In this document: piece after piece, positions 34,743 through 47,737 of the stretch | Layout: every line of letters starts with the position of its first letter | How positions within the stretch are numbered: the stretch's first letter is position 1 | Translations under genes and position numbers: made by a program | Source: Gremmenia infestans | Lineage: Eukaryota > Ascomycota > Leotiomycetes > Helotiales > Hamatocanthoscyphaceae | Length of the DNA stretch: 64,000 nucleotides | NCBI GenBank assembly: GCA_032629725.1 | Contig: JAFEVB010000009.1 | Span: 67,001-131,000 of the forward strand | Reading direction: 5' to 3' | Notes under the pieces: generated by a model | The model's database searches: none | Seen by the model: only the letters and a program-made list of their open reading frames with translations | What the model was told of the DNA's origin: nothing

Positions 34743-37700
34743 ATGCTACTTTCAATACGCGCTGGTCGTTCGAGCAGGCCTTGCGCAGCCTTCGTTCGGC
34801 TTGCAAAGCATCGGGCGCATCGTCGTCAAGATACTTCTCATATTTCACCACATTGGAGATACTACGCCACAGAGGGAGTTGGTGCCCAAGGCTCGGCATC
34901 TGATCCTGGATTGCTTTTAAGTAAGCACTATTTATACGCTTCTGAATGTAGAAGAGCGCCTCTAACAACTTATAGAAAATTCAAAGGCGAGGTTCAATGA
35001 AATAGGGGTTCAGCAACTAAGTAGCCATGTCTACTCCCAAATCTTCCCCGATAGCTGTACACCACCCCCAAAAGAACTTGTAGACCTCTCAAAGGAACAT
35101 CTTCGGCGGCATGAGCTATTAGGAAAGAACACAGACAACACTCCTCCAATCTCTTTCGACCTCCCCGAATTACAAGGACGAACGCTCGACGAACACTTTC
35201 ACAAACTCGGAGTCGACGCCGCAGAGCCTTTTCTATCACAAGCAAAACAGTTTACAAGATCAAATCCTCCTCCAAAGCCACGGAAATGGGTTCGAAGGAG
35301 TGGATGGACGAAATACTATGGAGATGGTCGGACAGAGGCAGTGGATGCGCCTCAGGAGGAGATGCTGTGTTTTGATACGGAAGTAATGTGGAAGGAGAGT
35401 TCATTCGCGGTCATGGCATGTGCAGTCAGTCCTACAAATTGGTATGCCTGGTTATCGCCCTGGTTGCTTGGAGAAAGCGAGAACGATCGACACTTAATAC
35501 CTCTGGGAGATCCAAACCAAGCTCGAATCATTGTGGGACATAATATTGGCTACGATAGGGCGAGGATTGCGGAGGAGTATGACTTGCAGCAGACCAAAAA
35601 CAACTTTCTCGATACGATGTCCTTACATGTGGCTGTTAATGGAATGTGCTCACGGCAGAGACCTACTTGGATGAAACACAGGAAAAATCGGGAATTGAGG
35701 GACAAGATTGCCAGTGAGACGGATAATGCTGAATTGTCGGCTTTGTTAGGAAACAAGGCTCTGACTGAGGAGGAAGAGGAGTTGTGGGTGGGTCGAAGTT
35801 CCGTCAATTCGCTGCGAGACGTTGCGAAATTCCATCTAGACATTACGATCGACAAGGCGCAAAGGGACCAATTTGGAGAGCTGGATCGAGCCGGAATACG
35901 AGCGAAGCTTGATGAGCTTCTAGATTACTGCGCCGCTGATGTTTCTGTTACACACCGGGTGTACAAGATTGTGTTTCCGAATTTCCTGGAGACATGTCCT
36001 CATCCTGTGAGTTTTGCGGCTCTACGACATCTCTCGTCCGTCATTCTTCCGGTGGATAAGTCGTGGGAGGTATATATCGCAAATGCAGAGGCGACATATC
36101 ACAAGTTATCAGATGCTGTCCAGGAAAGACTTATTGCACTGACGGAGAAGGCATTGGATATCAAAGGCGATCAAGAGAAATGGAGCAACGATCCTTGGTT
36201 ACGGCAGATGGATTGGTCTGGCCAGGAAATCAGGATGGTGAAGGGAAAGAAAAAGAATGATCCCCCCCGACCAGCCGCCAGGCAGAAGATGCCGGGGATG
36301 CCACAATGGTACAAGGATCTGTTCAGCAAGAAGGATGGACCGATCGGACTGTCTGTACGGACAAGAGTTGCACCTTTACTTCTTCGGTTACAATGGGATG
36401 GAAACCCATTAGTCTGGTCTGATCAGTACGGATGGACTTTCAAAGTGCCAGTTGCAGATGCCCATAAGTACAAAGAGAAGCAGATGCAGGAGTGCACTGC
36501 GTTTGACGAGAAAGACATCACCTTGAGAGACGACAGAAGTAGCGTATATTTCAAATTGCCCCATAAAGATGGACCTACTGCACGTTGTGCGAATCCAATG
36601 GCGAAGAGTTACATGGCCTATTTCGAACAGGGCATTTTATCTTCCGAATTCACATACGCAAAGGAGGCTCTGGAGATGAATGCTTCTTGTTCGTATTGGA
36701 TCAGCGCAAGAGATCGGATCATGTCTCAGATGGTCGTGTATGAGAGTGATGGTGCAAAGGGATCAGAGAAGAAATCGGATTCAGAAACAGGATATATTTT
36801 GCCTCAAGTGATTCCGATGGGGACTGTCACTCGAAGAGCAGTGGAAAATACATGGCTCACAGCAAGCAATGCCAAGGTCAATCGTGTAGGGTCAGAACTC
36901 AAATCGATGGTTAGGGCTCCTCCTGGCTATTGCTTTGTTGGCGCAGATGTGGATTCGGAGGAACTCTGGATCGCAAGTCTTATCGGTGATGCTCAATTCA
37001 GAATCCATGGAGGCAATGCAGTTGGCTTCATGACCTTGGAAGGAACCAAAGCGGGTGGAACAGATTTGCACTCGCGGACTGCGCAAATTCTAGGAATTAC
37101 TAGGAATGATGCCAAGGTATTCAATTATGGTCGGATATACGGAGCTGGTCTCAAATTCGCGTCCACTCTACTGCGACAGTTTAACCCGGGTCTCTCTGAA
37201 ACCGAGACGACCAAGGTTGCTTCTAATCTATACCGCGCGACGAAAGGTGTAAAGACAAACAGAAAGACTCTACACAAAAAACCTTTTTGGCGCGGTGGAA
37301 CAGAGAGCTTCGTCTTCAACAAGCTTGAGGAATTTGCAGAACAGGAACGGCCTCGTACCCCAGTTCTAGGAGCCGGTATTACAGAAGCACTAATGAGTCG
37401 CTTCGTCAACCAAGGAGGTTTCATGACCTCCCGAATCAACTGGGCTATCCAATCTTCTGGCGTCGACTACCTTCACCTCATCATTGTCGCCATGGACTAC
37501 CTGATCCGCCGCTTCAACATCAAAGCCCGGCTCGCCATCACCGTGCATGATGAAATTCGTTACCTAGTCAAAGAAGAAGATAAATACCGCGCCGCCATGG
37601 CCCTCCAAATCGGCAACGTCTGGACACGAGCCATGTTCTCGCAACAGGTCGGAATTAATGACCTTCCCCAAGCATGCGCCTACTTCTCTGCTGTCGATAT

Positions 37701-38214
37701 CGACCACGTACTCCGAAAAGAGGTAGACATGGACTGTATAACACCCTCCCACCATACTAAAATCCCTCATGGCGAATCACTCGACATCAACACACTCCTC
37801 ACAAAACCAGACTCTCTCCTCGATCCTTCTATCATCTCCACAGATCCTCCAAAACTAGACAACATAGCCTATACCCCTCGTATCCCAGTCATGGAAACCC
37901 TCTCCTCCAACACATCGCTCTCCTTCCTCAAAGCGCAAATCACAGCCGACGACAAGGAACTCCGTGAGATTATCAAGGATCAAAAGGCCCTCGAAACGCC
38001 TACCGTCACGGTACCAAAAACAAGACGCACGACAAAACGAGGCGATATCCAACCCTACCAGGCACAAGCAGCACTAATGGAGCAGCCAATGATTGTGTCC
38101 GAGCTACTGGGGAACAAGTTCAAGAGTAGTTTTGATAGTGGCAAGAACAAGAATTGGGGCTGGGAACGGAGTATGCCGATTCGTGGTGGCTCGAGACCTG
38201 CTCCTAGGTGGTGA
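34743..38214 (+). CDS. MIP1: mitochondrial DNA polymerase gamma catalytic subunit
   Basis: Two exons (34743-34920, 34976-38214) encode 1138 residues. The N-terminus is Arg/Ser/Ala rich (MLLSIRAGRSSRPCAAFVRL) as expected for a mitochondrial presequence. The proofreading exonuclease shows Exo I CFDTEV (near 190), Exo II HNIGYDRARIAEEY and Exo III YCAADVSVTHRVY. The family A polymerase shows motif A VGADVDSEELWIASLIGD (near 714), motif B RNDAKVFNYGRIYGAG (near 769) and motif C VHDEIRYLV (near 915). All catalytic acids are present. A fungal C-terminal extension of about 160 residues follows. The enzyme replicates mitochondrial DNA. The intron has a TCTAAC branch site and was fixed by restoring the KARFNEIGVQQL block. 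Confidence 0.97.
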
Positions 38215-39220
38215 TTAACACCTTATTGATTGTTTTATTATTTATGTATGATGCGACGGTTTACTTGAGATACTCCTCTTCCTTTTGTACCATTTTTGTG
38301 CGACTATGTATGGATACTGTACTGTTTGTTCACTGCGGAAGTTGGGTATCGGTTCTTGGTTTTGGGGGGAAATGAAAGGATGCATCGCGAGGCGCTTAGC
38401 GGGTGGATTGTACTGCTTACCTTATGTACCGATCAAAGTCCTTGCAAGATAGGAGGGGGAAAAGTCAAATAAAATAATAATATGCATATGAAATCAGGGC
38501 TCTCTTTACTATACGCTCTCACGTTATGCATTGCATCGCTTCGGAATTAATTACTCTTTGCCTGAATGTCTGTCAACTCTTAAAACGTCTTCTCTCCAGC
38601 GAGATATTCTGCAATAAACATCTTACCTACACTCACATCACCGAATTTTCCACTACTCATAAACCAATTCCCTCAAACTCGATATTATACTGTACTAAAG
38701 AGGCCCACCCTCCTGGATGCTTCATCTACAGTACAACAAGACCTATTTCTCAAGAGGAGCCTTGGGGTTGCAGTCAATCAGATCACTAAAGTCAAGAAAT
38801 GTTATTCTAGAGGTGTTATTTAGCAACTGTTATATTGTACTCGAGTATTGTATTTGTATTGTATGGGTCTTCGTCTCTATCTCTATCTCTGTCTATCTGG
38901 AAGGAACCCCCACCCGCACGCACTATCAGCCACGCATCATTGCTATTACCACCCTTCTGCCAGCCGATCATGCACGCATCCCATCCAGCCCCTTTCCCTC
39001 ACCCACGAGTCACATCTCGGTCACAACTCAAAAGATATCATCCCATACCATCCCATCTCATCCTCCCAAATACCCATCTATGCGCCAGACACCACCCACC
39101 ATCTTTCTCCCATGTACAATCTGCATGTTCTTTTCTCATACCTCCTGACTTCCTTCCTTCCTTCCAAGCAAGCAATAAAGCAAGCTACAAATGTAATTCT
39201 TATTCTTATTCTATATTCCC
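38215..39220. other. convergent 3' region with pyrimidine tracts, no gene seen
   Basis: About 1 kb between the 3' ends of MIP1 (+) and the BTB gene (-). It holds a TACTGTACTGT motif at 38315-38325, a TCTCTA microsatellite near 38874-38895 and extensive C/T-rich sequence. Open frames on the plus strand there are low complexity and unconvincing. Confidence 0.55.
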
Positions 39221-40730
39221 TTATTCCTCAACCCAATAAGCACCCCTCCTCTCAGGCAAAGCCAGGAAATCAGGCTGCCACCCGCTCTTGTCTTTCGATA
39301 GCCCAAACATGCGCTTCATAGCCGTGACCATGTCGATGAGCGCTTGGCGGGGTAACGAATCCGCGTTCGCGGTGCCGTCGTCTGAGTCTGTGATCCACTG
39401 CGAGGGAAAAAGGTCAGTCAGTAACCATGCCTCTGTTCACGCAAAATGAAAAATGAAATTAAGGAGGAGGAGGAATAAGTAAAGTAAAATACTAAAGAGA
39501 GGTAGGGAATAGCACAGGGCAGGAAAACGAACCCACACATACACATACACATACACATACCTCATCATCCAAATACCACGCACACTGCTCGACCAACAAA
39601 TTCCTCAGTCCGCACCCCCCACCATACTCCCGCGTATTCTCATACACCCACTCCAGCATACAGGTCTCGATAACACTACTGTCCCGCCGCGCCATCTCCA
39701 GCGCAACAATACACTCGTTCTGGCAGGCTGGGACGCCTAGACGGCCTGCGAGCACCCAGAGCTGCACGAGCGCTTCGGTGGAAATGTGTGAGTTGGGAGG
39801 TGGGAAGGGTGGGGCTGTGACTGTTGTTCCACTGATACTGTTAACGTTGCTGCCGCTACCACTGCCGCCGCCGCGGTATAGCCATTCGATGAAGGCGCTG
39901 AATGCTTCTTTACTCGTGGTGCCTGCTTCTTCTGGGAGTGGGATTGTCGGGAATTTGCCAGCGCAAACAGGGAGTCGGATTATGACATTGAGGTCTACCT
40001 CTTCCTTCTCCTTTTCCCCCTCCTTCTCCTCCCCCTTTTCCTTTTCCTTTTCCTTCTCCCCCTCCTCACCCACATCATCCTCCTCAAAATCCAATTCATT
40101 CCTATACCCCCACCTCTTGACCCTCAACCTCCTAACAATCTCCTTTCCCCACCCCTCCCTCTCCCCATCGCTCTCCCTCAACAGCGCCGCAAAAACAGGC
40201 GAGAAGAGCGTCAGCAGCTGGCGGTGAACCGTGAAGACGAGCTGCTTACCGCCGGCGGGTAACACGATATTGATGTTATCGTATGGCGTGGCATGGGGTG
40301 CCAACGCAAGGGTTCTAAGGGACTCGGCGCGTTGGTCTAATGGCCGTCGTGAAGGCGGTGGTTGTTGAGGTGGCGGTGGAGGCGCTGTTTTGGAGCGCTG
40401 TTCCGGGTGGAGCGACAAGAGAAAGGGGGTGAGATGTGGCGGGTGCGTATGCAAATACGTGCTTTGCAGCACTGGATGGGGGGCTGGGATAGGTTGGGTG
40501 TGTATCAGCTGCGGATGAAGCTGAGCTGCATATTGAGATTGAGGTTGCTGTTGCGGTTGTGGTTCACGGCTTGGAGTAGGTGTTAGGTCGAGCTGTCGCC
40601 AAGATGGGATATCCATAGCTTTTTTCCTCTGATGGCCGTGAGGAGTGGTTGCAGGAGCAACTTTAGGGTAAAGGTTCTCGATTCCGACATCTCTGAGCGT
40701 CTGCTGAGGATGGGCGTCCGTTTTCGGCAT
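39221..40730 (-). CDS. BTB/POZ-domain protein with low-complexity insert
   Basis: Two exons (40730-39561, 39397-39221) give 448 residues. The N-terminal 140 residues are Pro/Gln/His rich. A BTB fold starts near 145 (NINIVLPAGGKQLVFTVHRQ, then LLTLFSPVFAALL) and resumes later with IPLPEEAGTTSKEAFSAFIE and WLYRGGG. Between these halves lies an insert of about 80 residues rich in Glu/Lys (EKEKEKEKGEEKEGEKEKEE). A Gly/Ser repeat follows, then LWVLAGRLGVPACQNECIVAL, a helical BTB-associated block. Fungal proteins of this type are common and mostly uncharacterised. Some may act as Cul3 adaptors. The second exon was recovered by splicing at CTCGCAG and ends WVEE. The intron begins in a GTATGT microsatellite. 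Confidence 0.8.
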
Positions 40731-41330
40731 TTTGGGGGATATATGGTGTTGAGAATACAAGTCTAAGCTGGAAGGTGGCGAGGTAAATCGATGTAGATTG
40801 AAATCAAAAGTGAGGGTGGTGGTGGTGGTGGTGGTGGTGGAGGTGGAGCATTTAGGAGAGAGTTGCGAAAGGGGTTTCGAAATCGGTTGTTGACTTGACT
40901 CTCACGAGAAACAACAGAAGTTGTGGAATAGTTTTTTCAAGGCAAATAAAGGTAGCTCAGAAAACAGAAGTTATCATCAGGGGAATAGGGTATTTGTAGC
41001 TTGACGCGAAGATCTCGCAACTTCATTCAATTGTCCTGCGTTTGCGCATTCCCGCAGCATTCACCCAGAAACAATTCACTCAACCATCCTCATCAGACTC
41101 ACGCCAATCACAAAAGTCTAGTTCTCTTTGATGCAGATGGAACAGTCATGCAAATCAGTCAATCAACCAAAGTGGCGCAAGCAATCCGTTTCACTTTGCG
41201 CATAGCAAAATATACTCCGCATCATGTGAGGCCAGTCTCTTTACATAGACTAGGGAACAAACATCAAACGTGCATTAAGCGCATAGCAAACTCCTGAACA
41301 GACATCGATCTTGACAGTCTAGCACTCATC
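40731..41330. other. spacer between BTB and GH16 genes
   Basis: A 600-nt spacer upstream of the BTB gene and downstream of GH16. It holds a GGT microsatellite at about 40815-40840. A short plus-strand frame near 41100 contains LVLFDADGT, discussed among rejected items. Confidence 0.5.
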
Positions 41331-42629
41331 TCAAAGGAGAATGGTAATAACGAGAGTAATTATGATCAACATTGCAAGTGTCTGTTGGAAAACACCCAAA
41401 GCAGCCGTTGTACCCTTGCTCTTATGATAAACGGTTTGGTTGTCAGTCATGTTCTTTTGATCGCTGAAGAAAAAGGTGGCGGGTGTCTCAATTGCGCCGG
41501 AAGAAGCTGGAGCAGCTGGGTATGGGGGAAGTTCCACATCAGGTATAGCACAAATAGCATCAGGGGAAATACATCCTTTGCATCGTGTGGCCCAAGCTGA
41601 CTGACGGTCGCTCAAAGACGAGTTGAAGTAAGCTTTGACGTACGCAACAGATATAACCGAATCTTCAGGAGGAGGACCGAAAGACCATTTGTTGTTTCCA
41701 TTGCTCCAATTTGTCAAGATGAGATGTCCTGGCTGTGTGGGAACTGCTGAGGTGTTCATCGTAGCCAGCTCGTGGCCATCAGCCAAGAAGATGACCTTCC
41801 CAGGCACAAAGTCGAACCGGTATTCATGATATCCTGAAGTGGGGTTGAATGGCAGGTTGACAACTTTGAAGTTTGGGGACCCAGTTGCGTCGAAGCCTGC
41901 TTGAAAGGATTGCTCAGACTGTAGTACGAGGTTGACTGGATAGGTGTTATTCTCAACAATGAATTGGGATGATAGAAACTCCATGTCGATTTCCTGGCTG
42001 TCATTGAAGTACTATGGGTGGTTAGCGCAAGCAATGTATGTTGAATCTATACTTTGGAAGGGGTAAATCTTACCCAGAAGAAAGCAGCGCATGTTCCAGG
42101 GGTCAGGCTCAATTTCATTGAAGCTCGATATGTACCCCATAACAAATCAGTCCGAGACGAGTCCAGTTCTGAAACCTTGACATAGCCATCCGTAGGAACG
42201 CCAGCATCAACAGTGAACTGTAAGCCCGCATCGCCACCAAGGATGCCAGGGCCGGTCCAGTTGTTAAGGTCTGGTATTGAATTCGAGAAGACATTATTGA
42301 CAGTGAAATTCATCCCTAGGATTTCCAAGGGTCAGCCATGCATCAAGCGTCGGTAGTGAGAAGAAAGAATGGTGGAATGTATGACACCTACCATATGGAC
42401 CCCGTCCCGCTTCTGGAGTGACGGTAAAATTCTGACGCCTCCAATCGGTGTCAAGAGAAATGTTCGCAATGTGAAGGAAGTCGCTCTCAATGATGTCGGT
42501 GAAGAGAAAATTCGATGTCTGTAAATTGGAGGAACCAATAGCAGCAGTGTAGCCGCATTCACAATTCCCTACAGATGGCGCGACCAGCCAGCTGATTATG
42601 AAGAGAAGGATATTGATTATTGGAGGCAT
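41331..42629 (-). CDS. secreted glycoside hydrolase family 16 protein, probably GPI-anchored
   Basis: Three exons (42629-42392, 42315-42074, 42011-41331) encode 386 residues. A signal peptide (PPIINILLFIISWLVAPSVG) precedes a concanavalin-like GH16 fold. The catalytic motif EIDMEF gives Glu167 (nucleophile), Asp169 and Glu171 (acid/base), all intact. The fold continues with YHEYRFDFVPGKVIFLADGH and LILTNWSNGNNKWSFGPP. Several N-glycosylation sites are visible. A Ser/Thr/Pro-rich region, then a C-terminal hydrophobic stretch (LAMLIIITLVITILL), suggests GPI anchoring. Likely substrates are beta-1,3/1,4-glucans or other wall glucans, but the exact specificity cannot be read from sequence. Both introns are GT-AG, one with a GCTAACC branch site. 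A TATA-like TTTATAA lies about 185 nt upstream. Confidence 0.88.
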
Positions 42630-45011
42630 CTTATGAAAATGTTCGTTGATGCTTCTCACTGTCGATGAGCGGGCGGAGGATAGTTATATGTCTGGATGGA
42701 TCCGAAGTGTTGCTGGCTGGCTCCCTGTGATTGTTGTTCTGGCAGAACTCGAGAGTCAGCGACTAAGCAGGTGAATATTGCAAGTTATTCAAGAGCGCGT
42801 ACCTTGAATTTTATAAACACCCAACACCGGCCCAATTGGGTCCTTACTTCATCAATCGCTGTATCCTACGCTCATCTCCTGGCGTTGGTGGTGAGACGTA
42901 GTACGCGAGCCAGTTGGAAAATGTACGTGTAGAGTTTGCTCATGAGAACGAATGATTCATGGGGGTGGAATGTAACTGATTTGACGCGTTTATGATGACT
43001 CGTATAGAATTTGAGGAAGGAAGGAAGAAATGCTGTGCTGGGACGCAAGGAAATGTGAATGAAGTCGCGAGTTCAGGAAGGAGCGCTGGAGAGAAACAAC
43101 CCAACTCTAGGCAAGTAGAGAAAGGACAGAGATAAAATTGCCTTGTCCGTAAACAAGAATTAATGAGAGACTTGACTTGATATGAAGAAGTTGAATAAAA
43201 TCGCCGCCATGAACAGAGAATAACAATGCTTCTGAAACTTCCATCAATTAACTTTATGAGCGAAGCTGGCACCGGCTCTAGGCTGGAGATAGTATGCGTC
43301 TATCTAGAACTGAAGTAGCCATAAGGTCTATCCGAATTTCATAGCATCAGGTACTTTCTGGGCCTTGTATCCATCGCTTTGGCGATAATCCTCCCAGATG
43401 AACAATCATGAAAAGCAGTGCCGTTGTGAGAAAACAGTGCATCTCAGCTTCGAGGCCACCATCATCCATTCCATTCACCCCCCGAAGCTTTAGGATATGT
43501 TCATCTACCCAGGTAGAAACAATAGCCTCTCGAACGAAAACACATAATTCGCTAGAAAATATCCTGAATGTCATTTTTCAATCCACTCCACTCAGGTTTC
43601 CCTTGAAGTAAACCTCTAACCTCTAAATAGAGACATCCGCGTCTTCATATCCAAATATATCAATAAAGTACGAGCAGTAATTCGACGGTACAGAAAGCAC
43701 CGCACCCCAAACTCAAGAAACGAACAGCAGAGGAGATCCCCAATCACTACTCACTCACTCACTCACTATACATATAACACAACACAAACACACACACACA
43801 CATACGCACGCACGCATACACCCACTCTCTCAACCCCCCAACCATACATACTCCCAGTACATACAATAAAAACCAGCAAATAAATAAATAAATAAATATA
43901 AACAGCAAAATCTACACCCACTTACCTACCTACCTTTCCCAAAACCTCAAACACCCCCCTCCCAACACGCACTATATACAATCAATCAAAAGAAGCTACA
44001 AGTATTTTCAGCTGATATGTATATGTACTGTAGTGGGGTCTCGCAAGATTAGGTTTGCTTACTTGGTCGTTCTAACGGGCTTGGGATGTGGCGTTCCGGG
44101 GGTGGAAGTGGGAATTCCGAGTGGGGTTTGATCGGGATTAAAGAGCGGGATAGAAGTGGGATCTCGGCGGGGTTTGTGATCGGGATTTAAGAGCGGGATG
44201 GAAGTGGACGGGTGAGTGGTTTTGTGGCTTACAATGAATCAAAATCGCGAGGCACATTATTATCATCAATCATCAAGACCTAAAGTGGAGATGCAAACAA
44301 TTTTGATATGATGCTATCTATACAGGCAGACAAGCAATTTCCCCTCCAACTGCAAGCTCTGCCAGCCATATATCTCCTTTTCTCTCCTAACCAGCCACAA
44401 ATTCAATTCAATTCAATCGATCTCTCCGTCTTCCTCCACCAAATGCATATACATAGATACAAGAAAGAATCAGAATATGATTTCCGCGCAAAGGAACGCG
44501 AGCAGTAAGAACGAAGCAATAAAATCAGGTTGTATATCGAACAAGGTATCTGAGCATCATTTGATGAGAGGAGTACAAGAGGTATTAAGTAAGGTAATAT
44601 GATGCGAGCGTAGCCGAACAGCCAAAAAAAAAGTGACAGCTACTAAAAGGACAGGGCAGAAACAACACAACGGTGGGCCAGCCATGAGTTTTTGTGTGTA
44701 CGCGCGAGAGATTAGAGCGCTTAAAAACGCATAGTGTGATTGTAGATGAGAGGAAAAGAGATAGAGAGCCCAGTATTTGCCCAGCCAAGCCAAGCCAACC
44801 AGACCCCACCAGACCAGCCCGTATTGTTGCCCACGACCTTTTGAAGGAAATAGATGCCCCGAGTTCCTGTAAACGCTATATGCAAGATGACGACAAAGGA
44901 AACGCGACGTATTCGCAAGGAGACCAAGGAAATAGAGTGGGATATCAAAGTCTAAGATTAGGAGATGAACAAAAGAAATCATGAAATCGTTAAAAGCAAA
45001 TATTTTCAGTC
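42630..45011. other. long spacer with microsatellites and a tandem repeat, no gene seen
   Basis: About 2.4 kb between GH16 and the 3' end of the transcription factor gene. It contains ACTC and CA repeats (43749-43815), AAAT repeats (about 43880-43898), TACC repeats near 43924-43935 and an imperfect direct repeat at 44121-44207. Open frames are short and lack family features. Confidence 0.5.
44121..44207. repeat. imperfect direct tandem repeat, about 46-bp period, two copies
   Basis: Copy 1 (44121-44159) and copy 2 (44167-44207) share GGGGTTTG, ATCGGGATT, AAGAGCGGGAT and GAAGTGG in the same order, with small differences. A partial third unit (GGAAGTGGGA) lies just upstream, so the array may once have been longer. 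Confidence 0.8.
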
Positions 45012-47737
45012 TTAGTACACGCTATCGTCGTTGTCATCCGCACCCTGAGAGATCATTGAGGGTGTAGAGACATCGGAAGCTTCGATATCGTCTTCGTAGC
45101 CAACAAGAGCTTGAGAGTGGAGTCGGAAGGAATCACCCATGAGTTTGGTAATACTACCATCGATTAGTACCAATGATCAGAGACAAATTTGTGGAATAAC
45201 TTACCCCCAGACGACGACTTCATCAAGCATACTACCCCAGATACGAGCCACGATGGAGCTGAGTTTGGAGTCCTCGGGTTCGTCTACAAAGAGTGCTCCA
45301 ACCTTGTGATACATAGCCATTTCTTCTTCAGTGGGAGGCTCATCTACGTCGTGTTCCAGACGATAGAGCCACAGGCTGAGAATGATCATGAGATCCAAGC
45401 CACAGAGCGGATGCTCAACACTCCAGTTGGTAGCAGAGGTTCGGGCGACCCAGCGAATACCTTGTACAGCAGCGGTCTCAATGCAGTTGTAACATTCTTG
45501 AATGACCTTGATCATCTCACTGGATCGCTTTACTTTATCTCTTGCGTTTGACATGGCTGCAGCTACCTCATAGGAGTCGTGGTATCTTAATGCCTCTTGG
45601 ATAGACTTGAGATCAACTTCAAGACGAGCACGAGCGTTACGGAACATAGCCATGGCGTTGAATAACAGAGGATGACCCTTGTGAGGCGCACTGAGAGGTA
45701 CAGATACCGTCTCTGGATCACATAGATCAAGTGATTTCTCCCAAGTTTCCAATGCGAGACGCAACTTGTATTCCGTAACAACATCCTGGAGAGCTTCTGG
45801 GCTGCGCTTGTGGTACCAAACTTCAAGGAAGAGAGCGTTGATCATGACACGAGTAGCAAAGGCACTGTAGCGTAACGATTCACCCTGGAACAGGTTGTCG
45901 TGGGCTTCCATGAAAGAGGCAGCTTGCGACGTCTTGAGCTGCTCAGGCCAGGTGGATTCGTCGACCACGGTGAGGTTCCACATCACTTCGGTTGAAGGGA
46001 GTTCAAGGTCTTCGAACTCGTTGAAGCTGATGGCAGGTGTGTGATTGTAGGTCATCGTCAAGAGACCGAAGAAGATGTACACGGCATAGTATGTACGTCG
46101 GCAACCTTCGTCCTCGACCCACTCAGCACGGCTAGGCAGAGCACCATCACGAGCTTCAGAGCGGAGCTTGAGCTCGTAACGGTTACCAGCAACCATGTTT
46201 GCGAGAAGACTCTTGATGGAGCAAGCCCATTCCAAGCCCTTTGGATCACCGCTCCAGCTAGCGAAGACCATGTTGAGAAGCGAGCTTTGCATCGTCCACA
46301 GTGGGCACTTGCGGGAGCTGAAGTTCTCCTTGTTCTGCAAGAATTGGTTGACAAGGACCTTGGAGCCAATGTGGAGGACATAAGCTTGATCTTGATCAAA
46401 TGCGTACAGAGCACCAATTGACAGGACTGCCAGCAAGAGTGGGGAGGATATCTGAGTGGGCTTGAACGAAGATGGATGCAAGAACGGCAGGTGGTGATGG
46501 AACAGGGAGAAGTATGTTGAAAGATACCTGTTCAGCGACGTCAAGTTCGGCAGACGGAAGCTCTCGGGGATTGCACGCTCGCTATCGTTGTTGCGGATGT
46601 TGTCTAGAACGATATTTCGCTCATCATCAGTCAGAATTTGAGGAGCTCTTGTTGACAGGTCTCCGCTGCGGGGTTGAGTCGGTGACTGTTGGCTTGGGGT
46701 GGCAGTTCCCGAAGGTGGCAATGAGGCAATCATCGATTGCAACGCAGGCACAAGTCCGTTGTAAGTTGAGGCCGATTTGTGGATGGGCGGCAGCTGATTT
46801 GGATGGGGCTGCATTGTGCTTCGACTTGTGAACGAGCTTTGTGACTCCTGAGAACCGGAAGCAGTTGAGCTAATCGAGTGGGACTTGGGCTCCGTTACGG
46901 CCTGCGGCATGAAGGAATCCCACTGCACCTGAGGGAGCGAAATAGCTCCAGAAGGATAGGTGACGGATGGCTCCATAAGCGGTGTCCCGTTCTGAGAGAA
47001 AGCCATTCCAGGTCTGTTCTCATAGGGTCCAACGCCTGCGTTCCGCATTGCCGCAGTTGCTTTGTGGTGGAGGTCGGTCATCAACATTGCCGCAGTCTCG
47101 AGATCAACCATGCCATCGCTACTCGCCTCGATCTGCTCGAGTGCAGAGGTATCAATGGGTATGGCCGACTTGGAAGGCCCAGATATCGCACTGGTCTTGG
47201 GACCTGCTCGTCGCTTCACATCGCTGTGGAGAGGGATTCCTCCATCTTTCGCGTGGACGGTTCGGTCATGGCGAAGCAATAAATCGCGTCGCACGAAGGT
47301 ACTTCTACACTTCATGCACTTGAAAGGGCGCTCCTTGGTATCTGCGGTGGCATGTTAGCATTGAATTGATTTGTTTGCGCCGTTATGATTTTGGTGGTGG
47401 TGCGAAATAAACTTTTACCCCCGCGCAACCCGAGGAAAGAGGGGAAGTGTCATTGACAAGCACGTAATGTATCTGTCAATCAACACCACCAAAAAGTATA
47501 TAAATTGGTCACTTACGTGATCTCTCATGTCTGCTACGATGCTCAGATCTGCTAAATGCACGATTGCAGAACTAAAAAGTTAGCATATGTGGATGCGTAA
47601 GGGGAAGAATAGCTATTTCCACCAGGAGACGGGGTACGTACCTGACATTTGTACTTCTTCTCAGGCGCGACCGACGATTTCCTTGCGGTCGACGACGCTG
47701 CCGCGGCGGGCAGGACACTCATGCTTGCGACAGGCAT
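45012..47737 (-). CDS. C2H2 zinc-finger transcription factor with Fungal_trans domain
   Basis: Four exons (47737-47642, 47571-47517, 47341-45205, 45153-45012) encode 809 residues. Two adjacent N-terminal C2H2 fingers are present: YKCQFCNRAFSRSEHRSRHE (C31, C34, H47, H51) and FKCMKCRSTFVRRDLLLRHD (C59, C62, H75, H80), joined by the standard linker HTKERPFK. Introns fall inside finger 1 and in the linker. A Ser/Gln/Pro-rich middle is followed from about residue 270 by the fungal-specific transcription factor domain (LNRYLSTYFSLFHHHLPFLH, WVEDEGCRRTYYAVYIFFGL). The last short exon is acidic and ends DDNDDSVY. The combination occurs in many Pezizomycotina regulators, some with Klf1- or Adr1-like fingers. 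The target genes are unknown. The upstream interval is unusually long. Confidence 0.9.

Noticed and set aside
41001..41297. Plus-strand frame containing LVLFDADGT, like motif I of HAD phosphatases or phosphomannomutase
   Set aside because: Only this short motif matches. The rest of the frame shows no HAD motifs, the frame has no ATG start, and no spliced continuation could be found.
44585..44984. Several overlapping frames with hydrophobic stretches near the end of the transcription factor gene
   Set aside because: They are mutually overlapping on both strands, lack family features and lie in the probable 3' UTR of the transcription factor gene.
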